Shown piece after piece: positions 23,686 through 33,012 of a stretch of DNA of 64,000 nt (within the stretch, counting starts at the first letter, position 1; each line of letters begins with the position of its first letter). Below the pieces are notes generated by a model, which searched no databases, was not told where the DNA came from, and worked only from the letters and a program-made list of their open reading frames with translations. Made by a program: the position numbers and the translations under genes. Source of the DNA: Mycolicibacterium diernhoferi (GTDB lineage Bacteria > Actinomycetota > Actinomycetes > Mycobacteriales > Mycobacteriaceae). The stretch covers positions 1,426,001 through 1,490,000 of the forward strand of contig NZ_CP080332.1 of NCBI RefSeq assembly GCF_019456655.1. The letters run 5' to 3'.

Positions 23686-25131
23686 ATGCGGCACTACTAC
23701 ACCGCCGAGGCCATCCGGGCCGCCGAAGCGCCACTGCTCGCCTCGCAACCGGAGGGGGCACTGATGCGCCGGGCCGCCTACGGGCTGGCGCGGGTGATCG
23801 CCGACGAGCTTCGCGGACGGACCGGCGGGGTCAACGGTCGGCAGGTGTGCGCGGTCGTCGGCTCCGGCGACAACGGCGGTGACGCGCTGTGGGCGGCGAC
23901 GTTCCTGCGCCGCCGCGGCGCGCAGGCTTCGGCGGTGCTGCTCAATCCCGAGCACACCCACCCCGCGGCGCTGGCCGCGTTCCGGCGCGCCGGCGGCCGG
24001 CTGGAACAGCGCATCCCGGCGGCGACGGACCTGGTCATCGACGGGGTGGTCGGGATCTCCGGTCGCGGTCCGCTGCGCCCCGATGCCGCGGCCGTCTTCG
24101 CAGACTGTGCCGCGCCCGTCGTCGCCGTCGACATCCCGAGCGGGATCGACGTGCACACCGGCGCCACCGACGGGCCGCACGTACACGCGGCCGTCACCGT
24201 CACTTTCGGTGGGCGCAAACCCGTACACGCGCTGGCCGATTGCGGCCGGGTCGAACTCATCGACATCGGACTGGACCTCGCACCCACCGACGTCGTCGGG
24301 CTGGAGGCCGCCGACGTCGCGGCCCGCTGGCCGGTGCCGGGTCCGCGTGACGACAAGTACACCCAGGGCGTCACCGGGATCCTCTCCGGCTCGGCGACCT
24401 ATCCGGGCGCGGCCATTCTGAGCACCGGCGCCGCCGTGGCGGCGACCTCGGGCATGGTCCGCTACGCGGGCAGCGCCGCGCACGAGGTGGTCACCCGATG
24501 GCCGGAAGTGATCGCCACGCCCGATGTCGAATCGGCAGGCCGGGTACAGGCCTGGGTGGTCGGGCCCGGGCTCGGCACCGATGAAAAGGCCGCGGCCGCA
24601 CTGCGGTTCGCGCTGTCCACCGACCTGCCGGTGATCGTGGACGCGGATGCGTTGACACTTCTGGCGACCGAACCCGCGCTGGTGACCGACCGGCGGGCAC
24701 CCACCGTGCTGACCCCGCATGCCGGGGAGTACCGCCGCCTGGCCGGAGCCTTGGAAATAGAACGGCAGGTGGGTGCCGACCGCGTCGCGGCGGCCCGCAC
24801 CCTGGCCGAAACCCTCGGCGCCACCGTGCTGCTCAAGGGCAACGTCACCGTCATCGCGTCCCATCAGGGCACCTACTTGAACCCCGCCGGGCAGTCCTGG
24901 GCGGCCACGGCCGGATCCGGCGATGTGCTGTCCGGAGTGGTCGGGTCGTTGCTGGCCGCCGGCATCCCGGCCGCCGACGCCGCCGCGATGGCCGCCTTCG
25001 TCCATGCCCGGGCAGCCCAGCTTGCCGCTGCGGATCCGGGCCCGCACGCCGCACCCACGTCGGCCGGGGGCATCCTGGTTCACCTACGCACCGCCATCGC
25101 ATCGTTGAACGGAAAGGGAAATCCCGAATGA
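23686..25131 (+). CDS. nnr: Bifunctional NAD(P)H-hydrate epimerase / ADP-dependent dehydratase
   Basis: A 481-residue metabolite-repair enzyme that restores NADHX and NADPHX. The N-terminal epimerase domain (1 to about 210) has VGSGDNGGDALWAA and VVAVDIPSGIDVHTG. The C-terminal kinase-fold dehydratase domain has TPHAGEYRRLAG, LLKGNVTVIAS and the signature ATAGSGDVLSGVVGSLLA. The start is ATG 23686. It ends in an ATGA overlap with gadB. Neighbours glmS, gadB and alr match the M. tuberculosis order as I remember it. Confidence 0.95.
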   Translation: MRHYYTAEAIRAAEAPLLASQPEGALMRRAAYGLARVIADELRGRTGGVNGRQVCAVVGSGDNGGDALWAATFLRRRGAQASAVLLNPEHTHPAALAAFRRAGGRLEQRIPAATDLVIDGVVGISGRGPLRPDAAAVFADCAAPVVAVDIPSGIDVHTGATDGPHVHAAVTVTFGGRKPVHALADCGRVELIDIGLDLAPTDVVGLEAADVAARWPVPGPRDDKYTQGVTGILSGSATYPGAAILSTGAAVAATSGMVRYAGSAAHEVVTRWPEVIATPDVESAGRVQAWVVGPGLGTDEKAAAALRFALSTDLPVIVDADALTLLATEPALVTDRRAPTVLTPHAGEYRRLAGALEIERQVGADRVAAARTLAETLGATVLLKGNVTVIASHQGTYLNPAGQSWAATAGSGDVLSGVVGSLLAAGIPAADAAAMAAFVHARAAQLAAADPGPHAAPTSAGGILVHLRTAIASLNGKGNPE

Positions 25132-26522
25132 CCCGCAGGCACAAGCCGAGAACGCACATCGCTCCCGCCTACACCGGGCGGCTGTCGACCGACCCGGTGC
25201 CGGCGCTGCGTCTGCCCGGCGAATCGATGGATCCGGAGGCGGCCTACCGATACATCCACGACGAGCTGATGCTCGACGGCAGTTCGCGGCTCAACCTGGC
25301 GACGTTCGTGACGACCTGGATGGACCCCGAAGCCGAGCGCCTGATGGCCGAGACGTTCGACAAGAACATGATCGACAAGGACGAGTACCCGGCGACCGCC
25401 GCGATCGAGTCGCGGTGTGTGGCCATGGTGGCCGACCTGTTCCACGCCGAAGATCTGCGTGACGACGACCCCACCACCGCCATCGGCGTGTCCACCGTCG
25501 GGTCCAGCGAGGCGGTCATGCTGGCCGGGCTGGCCATGAAGTGGCGGTGGCGCCAGAAGGTCGGCGGCGCGGACGGTGACGGCTGGAAGGGTCGCACCCC
25601 CAACCTGGTCATGGGCTCCAACGTGCAGGTGGTGTGGGAGAAGTTCTGCCGCTACTTCGACGTCGAACCGCGTTATCTGCCGATGGCGCAGGACCGGTTC
25701 GTCATCACCCCCGAGCAGGTGGTCGAGGCGGTCGACGAGGACACCATCGGCGTGGTCGGCATCCTGGGCACCACCTTCACCGGTGAGCTGGAGCCGATCG
25801 CCGAGATCTGCGCGGCGCTGGACGCGCTGGCCGCCGACGGCGGCGTGGATGTCCCGGTGCACGTCGACGCGGCCAGCGGCGGGTTCGTGGTGCCGTTCCT
25901 GCATCCCGATCTGATCTGGGACTTCCGGTTGCCGCGGGTGGTGTCGATCAACGTCAGCGGGCACAAGTACGGGCTGACCTACCCGGGCATCGGGTTCGTG
26001 GTCTGGCGCAACGCCGAGCACCTGCCCGAGGAACTGGTGTTCCGGGTCAACTACCTGGGCGGGGACATGCCCACGTTCACGCTGAACTTCTCCCGGCCGG
26101 GCAACCAGGTCGTCGGCCAGTACTACAACTTCCTGCGGCTGGGACGAGCCGGATACTCGCAGGTCATGCACTGTCTGTCGGATACCGCCCGGTGGCTGGG
26201 GGACGAGCTGCGCGAGAGCGAGCACTTCGACGTGATCACCGACGGGTCCGACATCCCGGTGGTCAGCTTCCGGTTGCGCGGCGACCGGCCCTACACCGAG
26301 TTCGACATCTCGCATGCACTGCGGGCGTTCGGCTGGCAGGTGCCGGCCTACACCATGCCCGAGGGCGCCGAGGACATCGCGGTGCTGCGGGTGGTGGTCC
26401 GGGAGGGCTTCTCCGCGGATCTGGCCCGGACCCTCAAGGACGACATGATGACCGCGCTGCAGAACCTCGATGAGCTCAAACCCAAGGGTCACTACGACAC
26501 GGTGCGGCCCTTCGCGCACTGA
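25128..26522 (+). CDS. gadB: Glutamate decarboxylase
   Basis: A 464-residue PLP enzyme of the group II decarboxylases, converting glutamate to GABA while consuming a proton. The cofactor lysine is in INVSGHKYG. The preceding VHVDAASGGFV supplies the Asp that pairs with the pyridine nitrogen. The N-terminal YRYIHDELMLDGSSRLNLATFVTTW is typical of GadB. The start overlaps the nnr stop, so the two are coupled. No antiporter gene is next to it, so a role in GABA-shunt metabolism is as likely as acid resistance. Confidence 0.95.
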   Translation: MTRRHKPRTHIAPAYTGRLSTDPVPALRLPGESMDPEAAYRYIHDELMLDGSSRLNLATFVTTWMDPEAERLMAETFDKNMIDKDEYPATAAIESRCVAMVADLFHAEDLRDDDPTTAIGVSTVGSSEAVMLAGLAMKWRWRQKVGGADGDGWKGRTPNLVMGSNVQVVWEKFCRYFDVEPRYLPMAQDRFVITPEQVVEAVDEDTIGVVGILGTTFTGELEPIAEICAALDALAADGGVDVPVHVDAASGGFVVPFLHPDLIWDFRLPRVVSINVSGHKYGLTYPGIGFVVWRNAEHLPEELVFRVNYLGGDMPTFTLNFSRPGNQVVGQYYNFLRLGRAGYSQVMHCLSDTARWLGDELRESEHFDVITDGSDIPVVSFRLRGDRPYTEFDISHALRAFGWQVPAYTMPEGAEDIAVLRVVVREGFSADLARTLKDDMMTALQNLDELKPKGHYDTVRPFAH

Positions 26523-26542
26523 CGCAGGCCCGGGTCACCCCG

Positions 26543-26570
26543 CCCGGCATGAGAAACCCGGCATGAGAAA
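26543..26570 (+). repeat. Tandem 14-base duplication before alr
   Basis: CCCGGCATGAGAAA occurs twice in a row (26543-26556, 26557-26570), ending 9 bases before the alr start codon. Each copy contains an out-of-phase ATG. It lies in the alr leader. Confidence 0.8.
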
Positions 26571-26579
26571 ATCGGGACA

Positions 26580-27752
26580 ATGCACGCCACCAACCCGACC
26601 ACGCCGACCGGACGCCACGGTGCTCCGGTCGGCGCTGCCGTTGTGGTCGACCTCGACGCCATCGCCCACAACGTGCGGGTCCTGCGCGAACATGCGGGCC
26701 CGGTCGCGGTCATGGCGGTGGTCAAGGCGGACGGCTACGGTCACGGCGCCACCCGGGTGGCGCGCACCGCGCTGGCCGCCGGGGCGACCGAGGTCGGCGT
26801 GGTCACCGTCGGTGAGGCGCTCGCGTTGCGCCGTGACGGCATCACCGCCCCGATCCTGAGCTGGCTGCACCCGCCCGGTACCGACTTCGCGGCGGCCCTG
26901 GACGCCGATGTGCAGATCGCGGTGTCCTCGCCGGCCCAACTCGACGACCTCGTCGACGCGGCGCAGCGCACCGGCCGCACCGCCGTGGTCACGGTCAAGG
27001 CGGACACCGGACTGAGCCGTAACGGCATCAGCGCCGCGGACTACCCGGCGCTGCTGACGGCATTGGCCCGGGCGCAGGCGGCCGGGGCGGTGCGGGTGCG
27101 CGGTCTGATGAGCCACCTGGTGCACGGTGACGATCCGGACAATCCGTTCAACGCGGTCCAGGCGCAGCGGCTGACCGGGATGCGTGAGCAGGCCCGCGAG
27201 CAGGGTGTGCACTTCGAGGTGGCCCATCTGAGCAATTCCCCGGCCGCGCTGACCCGCCCGGATCTGCGCTTCGACATGGTCCGCCCGGGCATCGCGCTGT
27301 ACGGGCTCAGCCCGATCCCGGAGCGCGGGGACATGGGTCTGCGCCCGGCGATGACGCTGAAAGCCCCGGTGGTGATGGTGCGGCCGATCAAGGCCGGCGA
27401 CGGGGTGTCCTACGGGCACAGCTGGATCGCCTCGCGCGACACCACCCTGGCGCTGGTGCCACTGGGCTACGCGGACGGCATCTTTCGCAGCCTGAGCGGC
27501 CGGTTCGAGGTGTCCATCAACGGTCGTCGCCGGCCCAATGTCGGCCGGGTCTGCATGGACCAGTTCGTCGTCGACCTCGGCCCCGGTCCGGTGGACGTCA
27601 GCATCGGCGATGAGGCGATCCTGTTCGGTCCTGGAGACTCCGGGGAACCGACCGCCCAGGACTGGGCGGAGTTGATCGGGACGATCAACTACGAGGTGGT
27701 GACCAGCCCCCGGGGCCGGATCACCCGCGTCTACCGCGGTGAGACGGGCTGA
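26580..27752 (+). CDS. alr: Alanine racemase
   Basis: A 390-residue PLP-dependent racemase that makes D-alanine for peptidoglycan. The cofactor lysine is Lys49 in [11 protein letters not shown]. The catalytic tyrosine is in GVSYGHSW. The C-terminal beta domain has [13 protein letters not shown]. The start ATG 26580 lies just after a tandem 14-base repeat. A hydrolase and the t6A genes follow in the same direction. Confidence 0.96.
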   Translation: MHATNPTTPTGRHGAPVGAAVVVDLDAIAHNVRVLREHAGPVAVMAVVKADGYGHGATRVARTALAAGATEVGVVTVGEALALRRDGITAPILSWLHPPGTDFAAALDADVQIAVSSPAQLDDLVDAAQRTGRTAVVTVKADTGLSRNGISAADYPALLTALARAQAAGAVRVRGLMSHLVHGDDPDNPFNAVQAQRLTGMREQAREQGVHFEVAHLSNSPAALTRPDLRFDMVRPGIALYGLSPIPERGDMGLRPAMTLKAPVVMVRPIKAGDGVSYGHSWIASRDTTLALVPLGYADGIFRSLSGRFEVSINGRRRPNVGRVCMDQFVVDLGPGPVDVSIGDEAILFGPGDSGEPTAQDWAELIGTINYEVVTSPRGRITRVYRGETG

Positions 27753-27757
27753 GACCG

Positions 27758-28864
27758 TTGGCCGACGACGACGCGCGCTGGCCGGTGGCCCGCTGGCTGG
27801 CCGGCCTGGCCGGGCTGACCGCCGTCGGGTCGGCGGTCGGGGCATCGGTGGCGCGTTCACTGGCCCGCCGGGTCAGCGCCGATGACCCCTACGCGGGCGA
27901 GGATTTCGGACTGCTGCACGATGACCGCAGCACGGTGGTCACCACGAATGACGGTGTGCCACTGGCCGTCCGCGAATGCGGACCGGAGAACGCGCGGGTG
28001 ACCGTGGTGTTCTGTCACGGCTTCTGCCTGCGGATGGGCGCCTTCCACTTCCAGCGGGACATGCTCGCGAGGCAATGGGGCGATCAGGTCCGGATGGTGT
28101 TCTACGACCAGCGCGGTCATGGGCTGTCCGGCGATGCGTCGCCGGACACCTTCACCGTGCCCCAACTCGGCCAGGACCTCGAATCGGTGCTGGCGGTGAT
28201 GGCGCCACGCGGGCCCGTCGTGCTGGTCGGTCACTCGATGGGCGGCATGACCGTATTGGCGCACGCCCGCCAGTACCCGCAGCGTTATCCGACCAGGATC
28301 GTCGGCGCGGCGTTGATCTCCTCTGCGGCAGAAGGAGTCTCGCGCTCACCGTTGGGGGAGATCCTGCGCAACCCGGCGTTGGAGGCGGCCCGCTTCGCCG
28401 TCCGGTACGCACCGGGCATCGTGCACAACGGCCGCGGCGTGACCCGCTCGATCCTCGGCCCGGTGCTACGCGCCGCGTCCTACGGCGACGAGGACGTCAG
28501 CCCCAGCGTGGTGGCGTTCAGCGAGTCGATGATGCACGACACCTCGGTGCACACGCTGGTCGGATTCCTGCACGCCCTGGAAGTACACGACGAGACCGAG
28601 GGGCTGCAGTCGTTGGCGAAGATCCCGACACTGGTCGCCTGTGGTGACCGGGATCTGCTCACGCCCAAGGAGTATTCGCAGCAGATGGCCGCGGCACTGC
28701 CCAAATCCGAGTTGGTGATCGCGCAAGGCGCCGGGCATCTCGTCCAGTTGGAGCAGCCCGAACTCATCGATGACGCACTGGTACGTCTGGTGGAACGGGC
28801 CACCCCGTCCAAACTGGTGGCGCTGACCCGCAGGATCAAGGAACGGACCCGCAACCATGGCTGA
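27758..28864 (+). CDS. Membrane-anchored alpha/beta-hydrolase (lipase-like)
   Basis: A 368-residue hydrolase. The N-terminal region (LAGLAGLTAVGSAVGASVA, residues about 14-32) is a probable membrane anchor or uncleaved signal. The core has the nucleophile elbow VGHSMGGMTV, the oxyanion region VFCHGFCLRMG, the acid-site region LVACGDRDLLTP and the catalytic His in GAGHLVQLEQP. It appears to start at TTG 27758, 5 bases after the alr stop. It overlaps tsaE by 8 bases. Monoacylglycerol-lipase- or peroxidase-like substrates are possible; none is shown by the sequence. Confidence 0.87.
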   Translation: MADDDARWPVARWLAGLAGLTAVGSAVGASVARSLARRVSADDPYAGEDFGLLHDDRSTVVTTNDGVPLAVRECGPENARVTVVFCHGFCLRMGAFHFQRDMLARQWGDQVRMVFYDQRGHGLSGDASPDTFTVPQLGQDLESVLAVMAPRGPVVLVGHSMGGMTVLAHARQYPQRYPTRIVGAALISSAAEGVSRSPLGEILRNPALEAARFAVRYAPGIVHNGRGVTRSILGPVLRAASYGDEDVSPSVVAFSESMMHDTSVHTLVGFLHALEVHDETEGLQSLAKIPTLVACGDRDLLTPKEYSQQMAAALPKSELVIAQGAGHLVQLEQPELIDDALVRLVERATPSKLVALTRRIKERTRNHG

Positions 28865-29321
28865 ACGCGGCGGCGGCACCGCCGAACTGCTGACCCCGGA
28901 GGACACCGTGGCGCTCGGCGCGCGACTCGGCGCGCAACTGCGCGCCGGTGACGTGGTGGTGCTGTCCGGCCCGCTGGGAGCCGGAAAGACCATGTTCACC
29001 AAGGGCATCGCGGCCGGCATGGACGTCGAGGGGCCGGTCACCTCACCGACCTATGTGCTGGCCCGGGTGCACCGCGCCCGCCGGGACGGCGCACCCGCGC
29101 TGGTGCACGTGGACATCTACCGGCTGCTCGATCACGGCGTGGACCTGCTCGGCGAACTCGACTCGCTGGACCTCGACACCGACCTCGACGACGCCGTGGT
29201 GGTGGTGGAGTGGGGCGAAGGCCTGGCCGAGCGGCTCTCGGATCATCATCTGGACATTCAGTTGCACCGTGACGCGGACTCCGAGAAGCGCACCGCGACA
29301 TGGCGATGGAGCGTTTCATGA
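28857..29321 (+). CDS. tsaE: tRNA t6A biosynthesis ATPase TsaE
   Basis: A 154-residue P-loop ATPase of the TsaE family. The Walker A motif is GPLGAGKT (residues 38-45), followed by GPVTSPTYVLARVH, and a late conserved VVEWGEGL segment. With TsaB and TsaD it supports transfer of threonylcarbamoyl to A37 of ANN-decoding tRNAs. It overlaps the hydrolase gene upstream and tsaB downstream, so it is translationally coupled to the t6A operon. Confidence 0.94.
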   Translation: MAERGGGTAELLTPEDTVALGARLGAQLRAGDVVVLSGPLGAGKTMFTKGIAAGMDVEGPVTSPTYVLARVHRARRDGAPALVHVDIYRLLDHGVDLLGELDSLDLDTDLDDAVVVVEWGEGLAERLSDHHLDIQLHRDADSEKRTATWRWSVS

Positions 29322-29947
29322 TCGTTTTGGCCATCGATACCGCCACCCCCGCGGTGACCGCCGGAATCGTCGAGGTGGGGGACACGATCACCACCCTGGC
29401 CGAGCGGGTCGTCGTCGACGCCCGCGCCCACGCCGAACGGCTCACCCCGAACATCGTTGCCGCGCTTTCTGATTGCGGAAAGGTCATGGGTGACCTGGAC
29501 GCGGTCGTGGTGGGATGCGGTCCCGGGCCGTTCACCGGGTTGCGGGTCGGCATGGCGACCGCCGCCGCCTACGGGCAGGCGCTGGGTATCCCGGTGCACG
29601 GGGTGTGCACGCTGGACGCCATCGGCGGGTCCACCGACGGCGAGGTCCTCGTCGTCACCGATGCCCGTCGCCGCGAGGTGTACTGGGCGCGCTACCGCGA
29701 CGGTGTGCGGTCGGCCGGGCCGGAGGTCGACGCACCGGCCGACGTGGACGCCGGCGGCGCGCAGCGGGTCGCCGGATCGCCGACGCTGGGTGCGACGTTC
29801 GGGCTGCCGGTCATCGGTCCGGAGTATCCGTCGGCGGCCGAACTCGTTGCCGCCGTTGCGGACTGGTCGGCGGAACCGGAGCCGCTGGTGCCGCTGTATC
29901 TGCGCCGACCGGATGCCAAGACGTTGGCCGAACGAGGCCTGGCGTGA
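29318..29947 (+). CDS. tsaB: tRNA t6A biosynthesis protein TsaB
   Basis: A 209-residue ASKHA-fold partner of TsaD. It begins MIVLAIDTATPAVTAGIV and has HAERLTPNI and GCGPGPFTGLRVGM, family landmarks. ATG 29318 overlaps the tsaE stop (ATGA). A longer frame from 29300 is less likely because ATGGAGCG lies properly upstream of 29318. It forms the t6A-synthesising complex with tsaD, encoded two genes on. Confidence 0.94.
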   Translation: MIVLAIDTATPAVTAGIVEVGDTITTLAERVVVDARAHAERLTPNIVAALSDCGKVMGDLDAVVVGCGPGPFTGLRVGMATAAAYGQALGIPVHGVCTLDAIGGSTDGEVLVVTDARRREVYWARYRDGVRSAGPEVDAPADVDAGGAQRVAGSPTLGATFGLPVIGPEYPSAAELVAAVADWSAEPEPLVPLYLRRPDAKTLAERGLA

Positions 29948-30405
29948 CGGGCAGTGACATCACGATCGACGCCATGACCCGCTCCGACGCGGCCCGCTGC
30001 GCCGAACTGGAATCCCAGCTGTTCGCCGGGGACGACCCGTGGCCGCCGGCGGCCTTTCTGCACGGATTGAGCGGCAAGCACAACCACTATGTGGCGGCCC
30101 GGGAGGACGGCAAACTGATCGGCTATGCCGGGATCTCCCGGCTGGGCCGCATCCCGCCGTTCGAGTACGAGGTGCACACCATCGGGGTCGACCCGACCCA
30201 CCAGGGCCGCGGAATCGGGCGTCGACTGCTCGAGGAACTGCTGCGCTTCGCCAAGGGCGGCGAGGTGTTCCTGGAGGTGCGCACCGACAACGAAGCGGCC
30301 ATCAACCTGTACCAAAGCGTCGGATTCGCCACGGTGGGCGTGCGCAAGCGGTACTACAAGGTCAGCGGCGCTGATGCCTACACCATGAAGCGAGACCCGG
30401 CATGA
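29944..30405 (+). CDS. rimI: Ribosomal-protein-S18-type N-acetyltransferase
   Basis: A 153-residue GNAT acetyltransferase. Motif A is [17 protein letters not shown], with QGRGIG the acetyl-CoA loop. The C-terminal [23 protein letters not shown] is typical of RimI. GTG 29944 overlaps the tsaB stop. The known role is N-terminal acetylation of S18 or other proteins. Its location within tsaB-rimI-tsaD is conserved in actinobacteria. Confidence 0.92.
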   Translation: MTGSDITIDAMTRSDAARCAELESQLFAGDDPWPPAAFLHGLSGKHNHYVAAREDGKLIGYAGISRLGRIPPFEYEVHTIGVDPTHQGRGIGRRLLEELLRFAKGGEVFLEVRTDNEAAINLYQSVGFATVGVRKRYYKVSGADAYTMKRDPA

Positions 30406-31436
30406 TCATCTTGGCCATCGAAAGTTCCTGCGACGAAACAGGAGTGGGCATCGCCCGGCTCGACATCGAGAAGGACGGGCGGACCTCCGTCACGCTGCTG
30501 GCCGACGAGGTGGCCTCCAGCGTGGACGAGCACGCCCGCTTCGGCGGTGTGGTGCCCGAGATCGCGTCACGGGCGCACCTGGAGGCCCTCGGCCCGACGA
30601 TGCGGCGCGCGCTGGACACCGCCGGGGTGACGCGCCCGGACGTCGTGGCCGCCACCATCGGGCCCGGCCTGGCCGGTGCCCTGTTGGTGGGAGTGGCTGC
30701 GGCCAAAGCGTATTCGGCCGCCTGGGAAGTGCCTTTCTACGCCGTCAACCATCTCGGTGGGCATCTGGCCGCCGATGTGTACGACCACGGACCGCTGCCC
30801 GAATGCGTGGGGCTGCTGGTCTCCGGAGGGCACACCGAGCTGCTGCACGTGCGTTCGCTCGGTCAGCCGATCATCGAACTGGGCAGCACCGTGGACGACG
30901 CGGCGGGGGAGGCCTACGACAAGGTGGCCCGTCTGCTGGGTCTCGGCTACCCCGGCGGCAAACCGCTCGATGACCTGGCCCGCACCGGCGACCGGGACGC
31001 GATCGTCTTCCCCCGCGGCATGACCGGACCCCGCGACGAGCCGTACGCGTTCAGCTTCTCCGGGCTCAAGACCGCGGTCGCGCGGCATCTGGAGCGCAAT
31101 CCGGACGCGTCGCGCGCCGACGTGGCCGCGGGATTCCAGGAGGCCGTCGCCGATGTGCTGACCACGAAGGCGGTGCGCGCCGCGACCGACCTGGGCGTGT
31201 CGACGCTGCTGATCGCCGGCGGAGTGGCCGCAAATTCGCGGGTGCGTGAACTGGCCGAGCAGCGGTGCGCGGCAGCCGGGCTGACGCTGCGGGTGCCCCG
31301 CCCGCGGCTGTGCACCGACAACGGCGCCATGATCGCGTCGTTCGCGGCGCACCTGATCGCCGCGGGAGCGCCCCCGTCGGGACTGGACGCGGCCAGCGAT
31401 CCCGGGCTGCCGGTGGTGAAGGGCCAGGTGGCGTGA
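30402..31436 (+). CDS. tsaD: tRNA N6-adenosine threonylcarbamoyltransferase TsaD
   Basis: A 344-residue ASKHA enzyme that makes t6A37. It starts [17 protein letters not shown]. It has the family motif [16 protein letters not shown] and metal-binding histidines in [12 protein letters not shown], then [13 protein letters not shown] and [19 protein letters not shown] 30402 overlaps the rimI stop. In M. tuberculosis, groES follows directly; here about 7.6 kb of accessory genes intervene. Confidence 0.96.
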   Translation: MIILAIESSCDETGVGIARLDIEKDGRTSVTLLADEVASSVDEHARFGGVVPEIASRAHLEALGPTMRRALDTAGVTRPDVVAATIGPGLAGALLVGVAAAKAYSAAWEVPFYAVNHLGGHLAADVYDHGPLPECVGLLVSGGHTELLHVRSLGQPIIELGSTVDDAAGEAYDKVARLLGLGYPGGKPLDDLARTGDRDAIVFPRGMTGPRDEPYAFSFSGLKTAVARHLERNPDASRADVAAGFQEAVADVLTTKAVRAATDLGVSTLLIAGGVAANSRVRELAEQRCAAAGLTLRVPRPRLCTDNGAMIASFAAHLIAAGAPPSGLDAASDPGLPVVKGQVA

Positions 31437-31882
31437 GCCGAGCAGCGGGTGTCGCCGATCGGCTGGCCGTGCACGAACTGCTCTACCGGTACGCCGAGCT
31501 GATCGACGCGGGCGATTTCGACGGTGTCGGGGCGCTGCTGGGCCGTGGCACCTTCATGGGCGTCGCCGGTGCCGAGGCGATCGCCGCGCTGTTCGCGGCG
31601 ACGACGCGCCGGTTCCCCGAGCACGGCAACCGGACCCGAACCCGTCACCTGGTGCTCAACCCGATCGTCGAGATCGAGGGCGCTCGGGCGCGGGCCCGAT
31701 CGACGTTCTGCGTCGTGCAGCAGACCGACACGGTGGCGCTGGCGCCCATCGTCGCCGGCCGCTACGCGGACACGTTCGCCCATGACGGACAGGACTGGCA
31801 TTTCACCGAGCGAACGGTGGATGTGGAGATGATCGGCGACGTCTCCGATCACCTGCTGATCGATCCGCACTCATTCGGTTGA
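31433..31882 (+). CDS. SnoaL-like (NTF2-fold) protein
   Basis: A 149-residue protein with the cone-shaped NTF2/SnoaL fold: [26 protein letters not shown] at the start, [16 protein letters not shown] in the middle, and a tryptophan-containing strand ([15 protein letters not shown]) near the end. GTG 31433 overlaps the tsaD stop, so it is co-transcribed with the t6A genes. The 3' end overlaps the convergent PucR gene by 12 bases. Family members include cyclases, isomerases and dehydratases. The substrate is not evident. Confidence 0.83.
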   Translation: MSRAAGVADRLAVHELLYRYAELIDAGDFDGVGALLGRGTFMGVAGAEAIAALFAATTRRFPEHGNRTRTRHLVLNPIVEIEGARARARSTFCVVQQTDTVALAPIVAGRYADTFAHDGQDWHFTERTVDVEMIGDVSDHLLIDPHSFG

Positions 31883-32917
31883 ACCGGAGCCGACCCGCGC
31901 CGCGTTGATCTGGTACACGCGCACACTGACCTCCAGCTGAAAGCGGTCGGCGGGATTCTTCAGTGACAGGCCGGTGAGCTCCTCGATGAGCTTGATCCGG
32001 TACAGCAGCGAATGACGGTTGAGATACAGCGCCCGAGCGGCGGCACTGGTGTTGATGGCCTCGTTGAGCAGGATCTCCAGGGTGTGCATCAGTTGTCCCC
32101 GGCGGGTCTTGTCGTAATCCACCAGCGGCTGCAATGTTTTGAGGACGGTCGCCATGCTGCGGGGATGCTGGCGCAGCACCTCGGCGAACTGCTGCGGCCC
32201 CACCGGCCCGTCGGGTACCGGCGCGGCGGCGACGGTGACCGATTGGTCCTGTCCCGGCGGCAGCAGCACCCAGCTGACCAGGCTCTCGGGCAGGCCGCTG
32301 AGCTGCCAGGCGGATTCGACCAGCCCGGAGCCGGCCGATGCCGGCAGCGGCGCCGAGAAGTGCGTCATCACCAGATCGTCGGTGATCGACGTCTTCTGGG
32401 TGATACCGGAGATGCTCGCCAACCGGCTCAGCGTCTCGGCGAACTCGCGTGCGTGCTCGGCCCATTGCGCGTCGTCATCTTCGCGTCTGCCGATGACCAT
32501 CTGGATGGGGGCATCGTGGGGCAGGGCGTTGATCAGCGGGAGGAGTTGTTTCTGCACGTCGGCGAAAGCAACCTCCCACGGCAGCAGCACCAGCGGGAAC
32601 TCGTGCCGGTCGGCCAACGGAACGAGCACCGACAGGAGTTCACGGGTGTCGATATCGGGCGGTGGGCCGAGCGCCACGCCGGCAGCCGGCGAAGACATGA
32701 GGAAGGTGAGGAACTCCTGCACTCCGTGCTGCCGGACGTCGGCGCCGGTCGTCAAGACGAAGTCACCGGCCCGCACGAACGCTTCGGCGGGGGCGTGCAT
32801 GATGTCCACCCACAGCACCTCGCGGGTCAACCCGCGGTGCCCGGCGATCACCGCGCCCTGATCCAGCGGCGGGACCGTCAGGGCCGCCGCCACGGTCAGT
32901 GGCGCGCGCTGAGACAT
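31871..32917 (-). CDS. PucR-family transcriptional regulator
   Basis: A 348-residue regulator with the N-terminal PurC/PucR sensory domain (GLTREVLWVDIMHAPAEAFVRAGDFVLTTG is its hallmark region). The C-terminal HTH_30 DNA-binding region is LMHTLEILLNEAINTSAAARALYLNRHSLLYRIKLIEEL. ATG 32917 is chosen. It is on the same strand as the permease gene, 95 bases downstream of it, and probably controls that gene and the divergent diol dehydratase. PucR proteins generally sense nitrogen-containing catabolites. The inducer here is unknown. Confidence 0.9.
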   Translation of the reverse strand: MSQRAPLTVAAALTVPPLDQGAVIAGHRGLTREVLWVDIMHAPAEAFVRAGDFVLTTGADVRQHGVQEFLTFLMSSPAAGVALGPPPDIDTRELLSVLVPLADRHEFPLVLLPWEVAFADVQKQLLPLINALPHDAPIQMVIGRREDDDAQWAEHAREFAETLSRLASISGITQKTSITDDLVMTHFSAPLPASAGSGLVESAWQLSGLPESLVSWVLLPPGQDQSVTVAAAPVPDGPVGPQQFAEVLRQHPRSMATVLKTLQPLVDYDKTRRGQLMHTLEILLNEAINTSAAARALYLNRHSLLYRIKLIEELTGLSLKNPADRFQLEVSVRVYQINAARVGSGSTE

Positions 32918-33012
32918 GTGGGCCCGTTTCCTCTCGAACTCGACGGGTCGCTGACACCGCCGCAAAGTGACGGTATCAGCGACCCGGAACGTGCCGAGAA
33001 TGCTCCTCGCTG

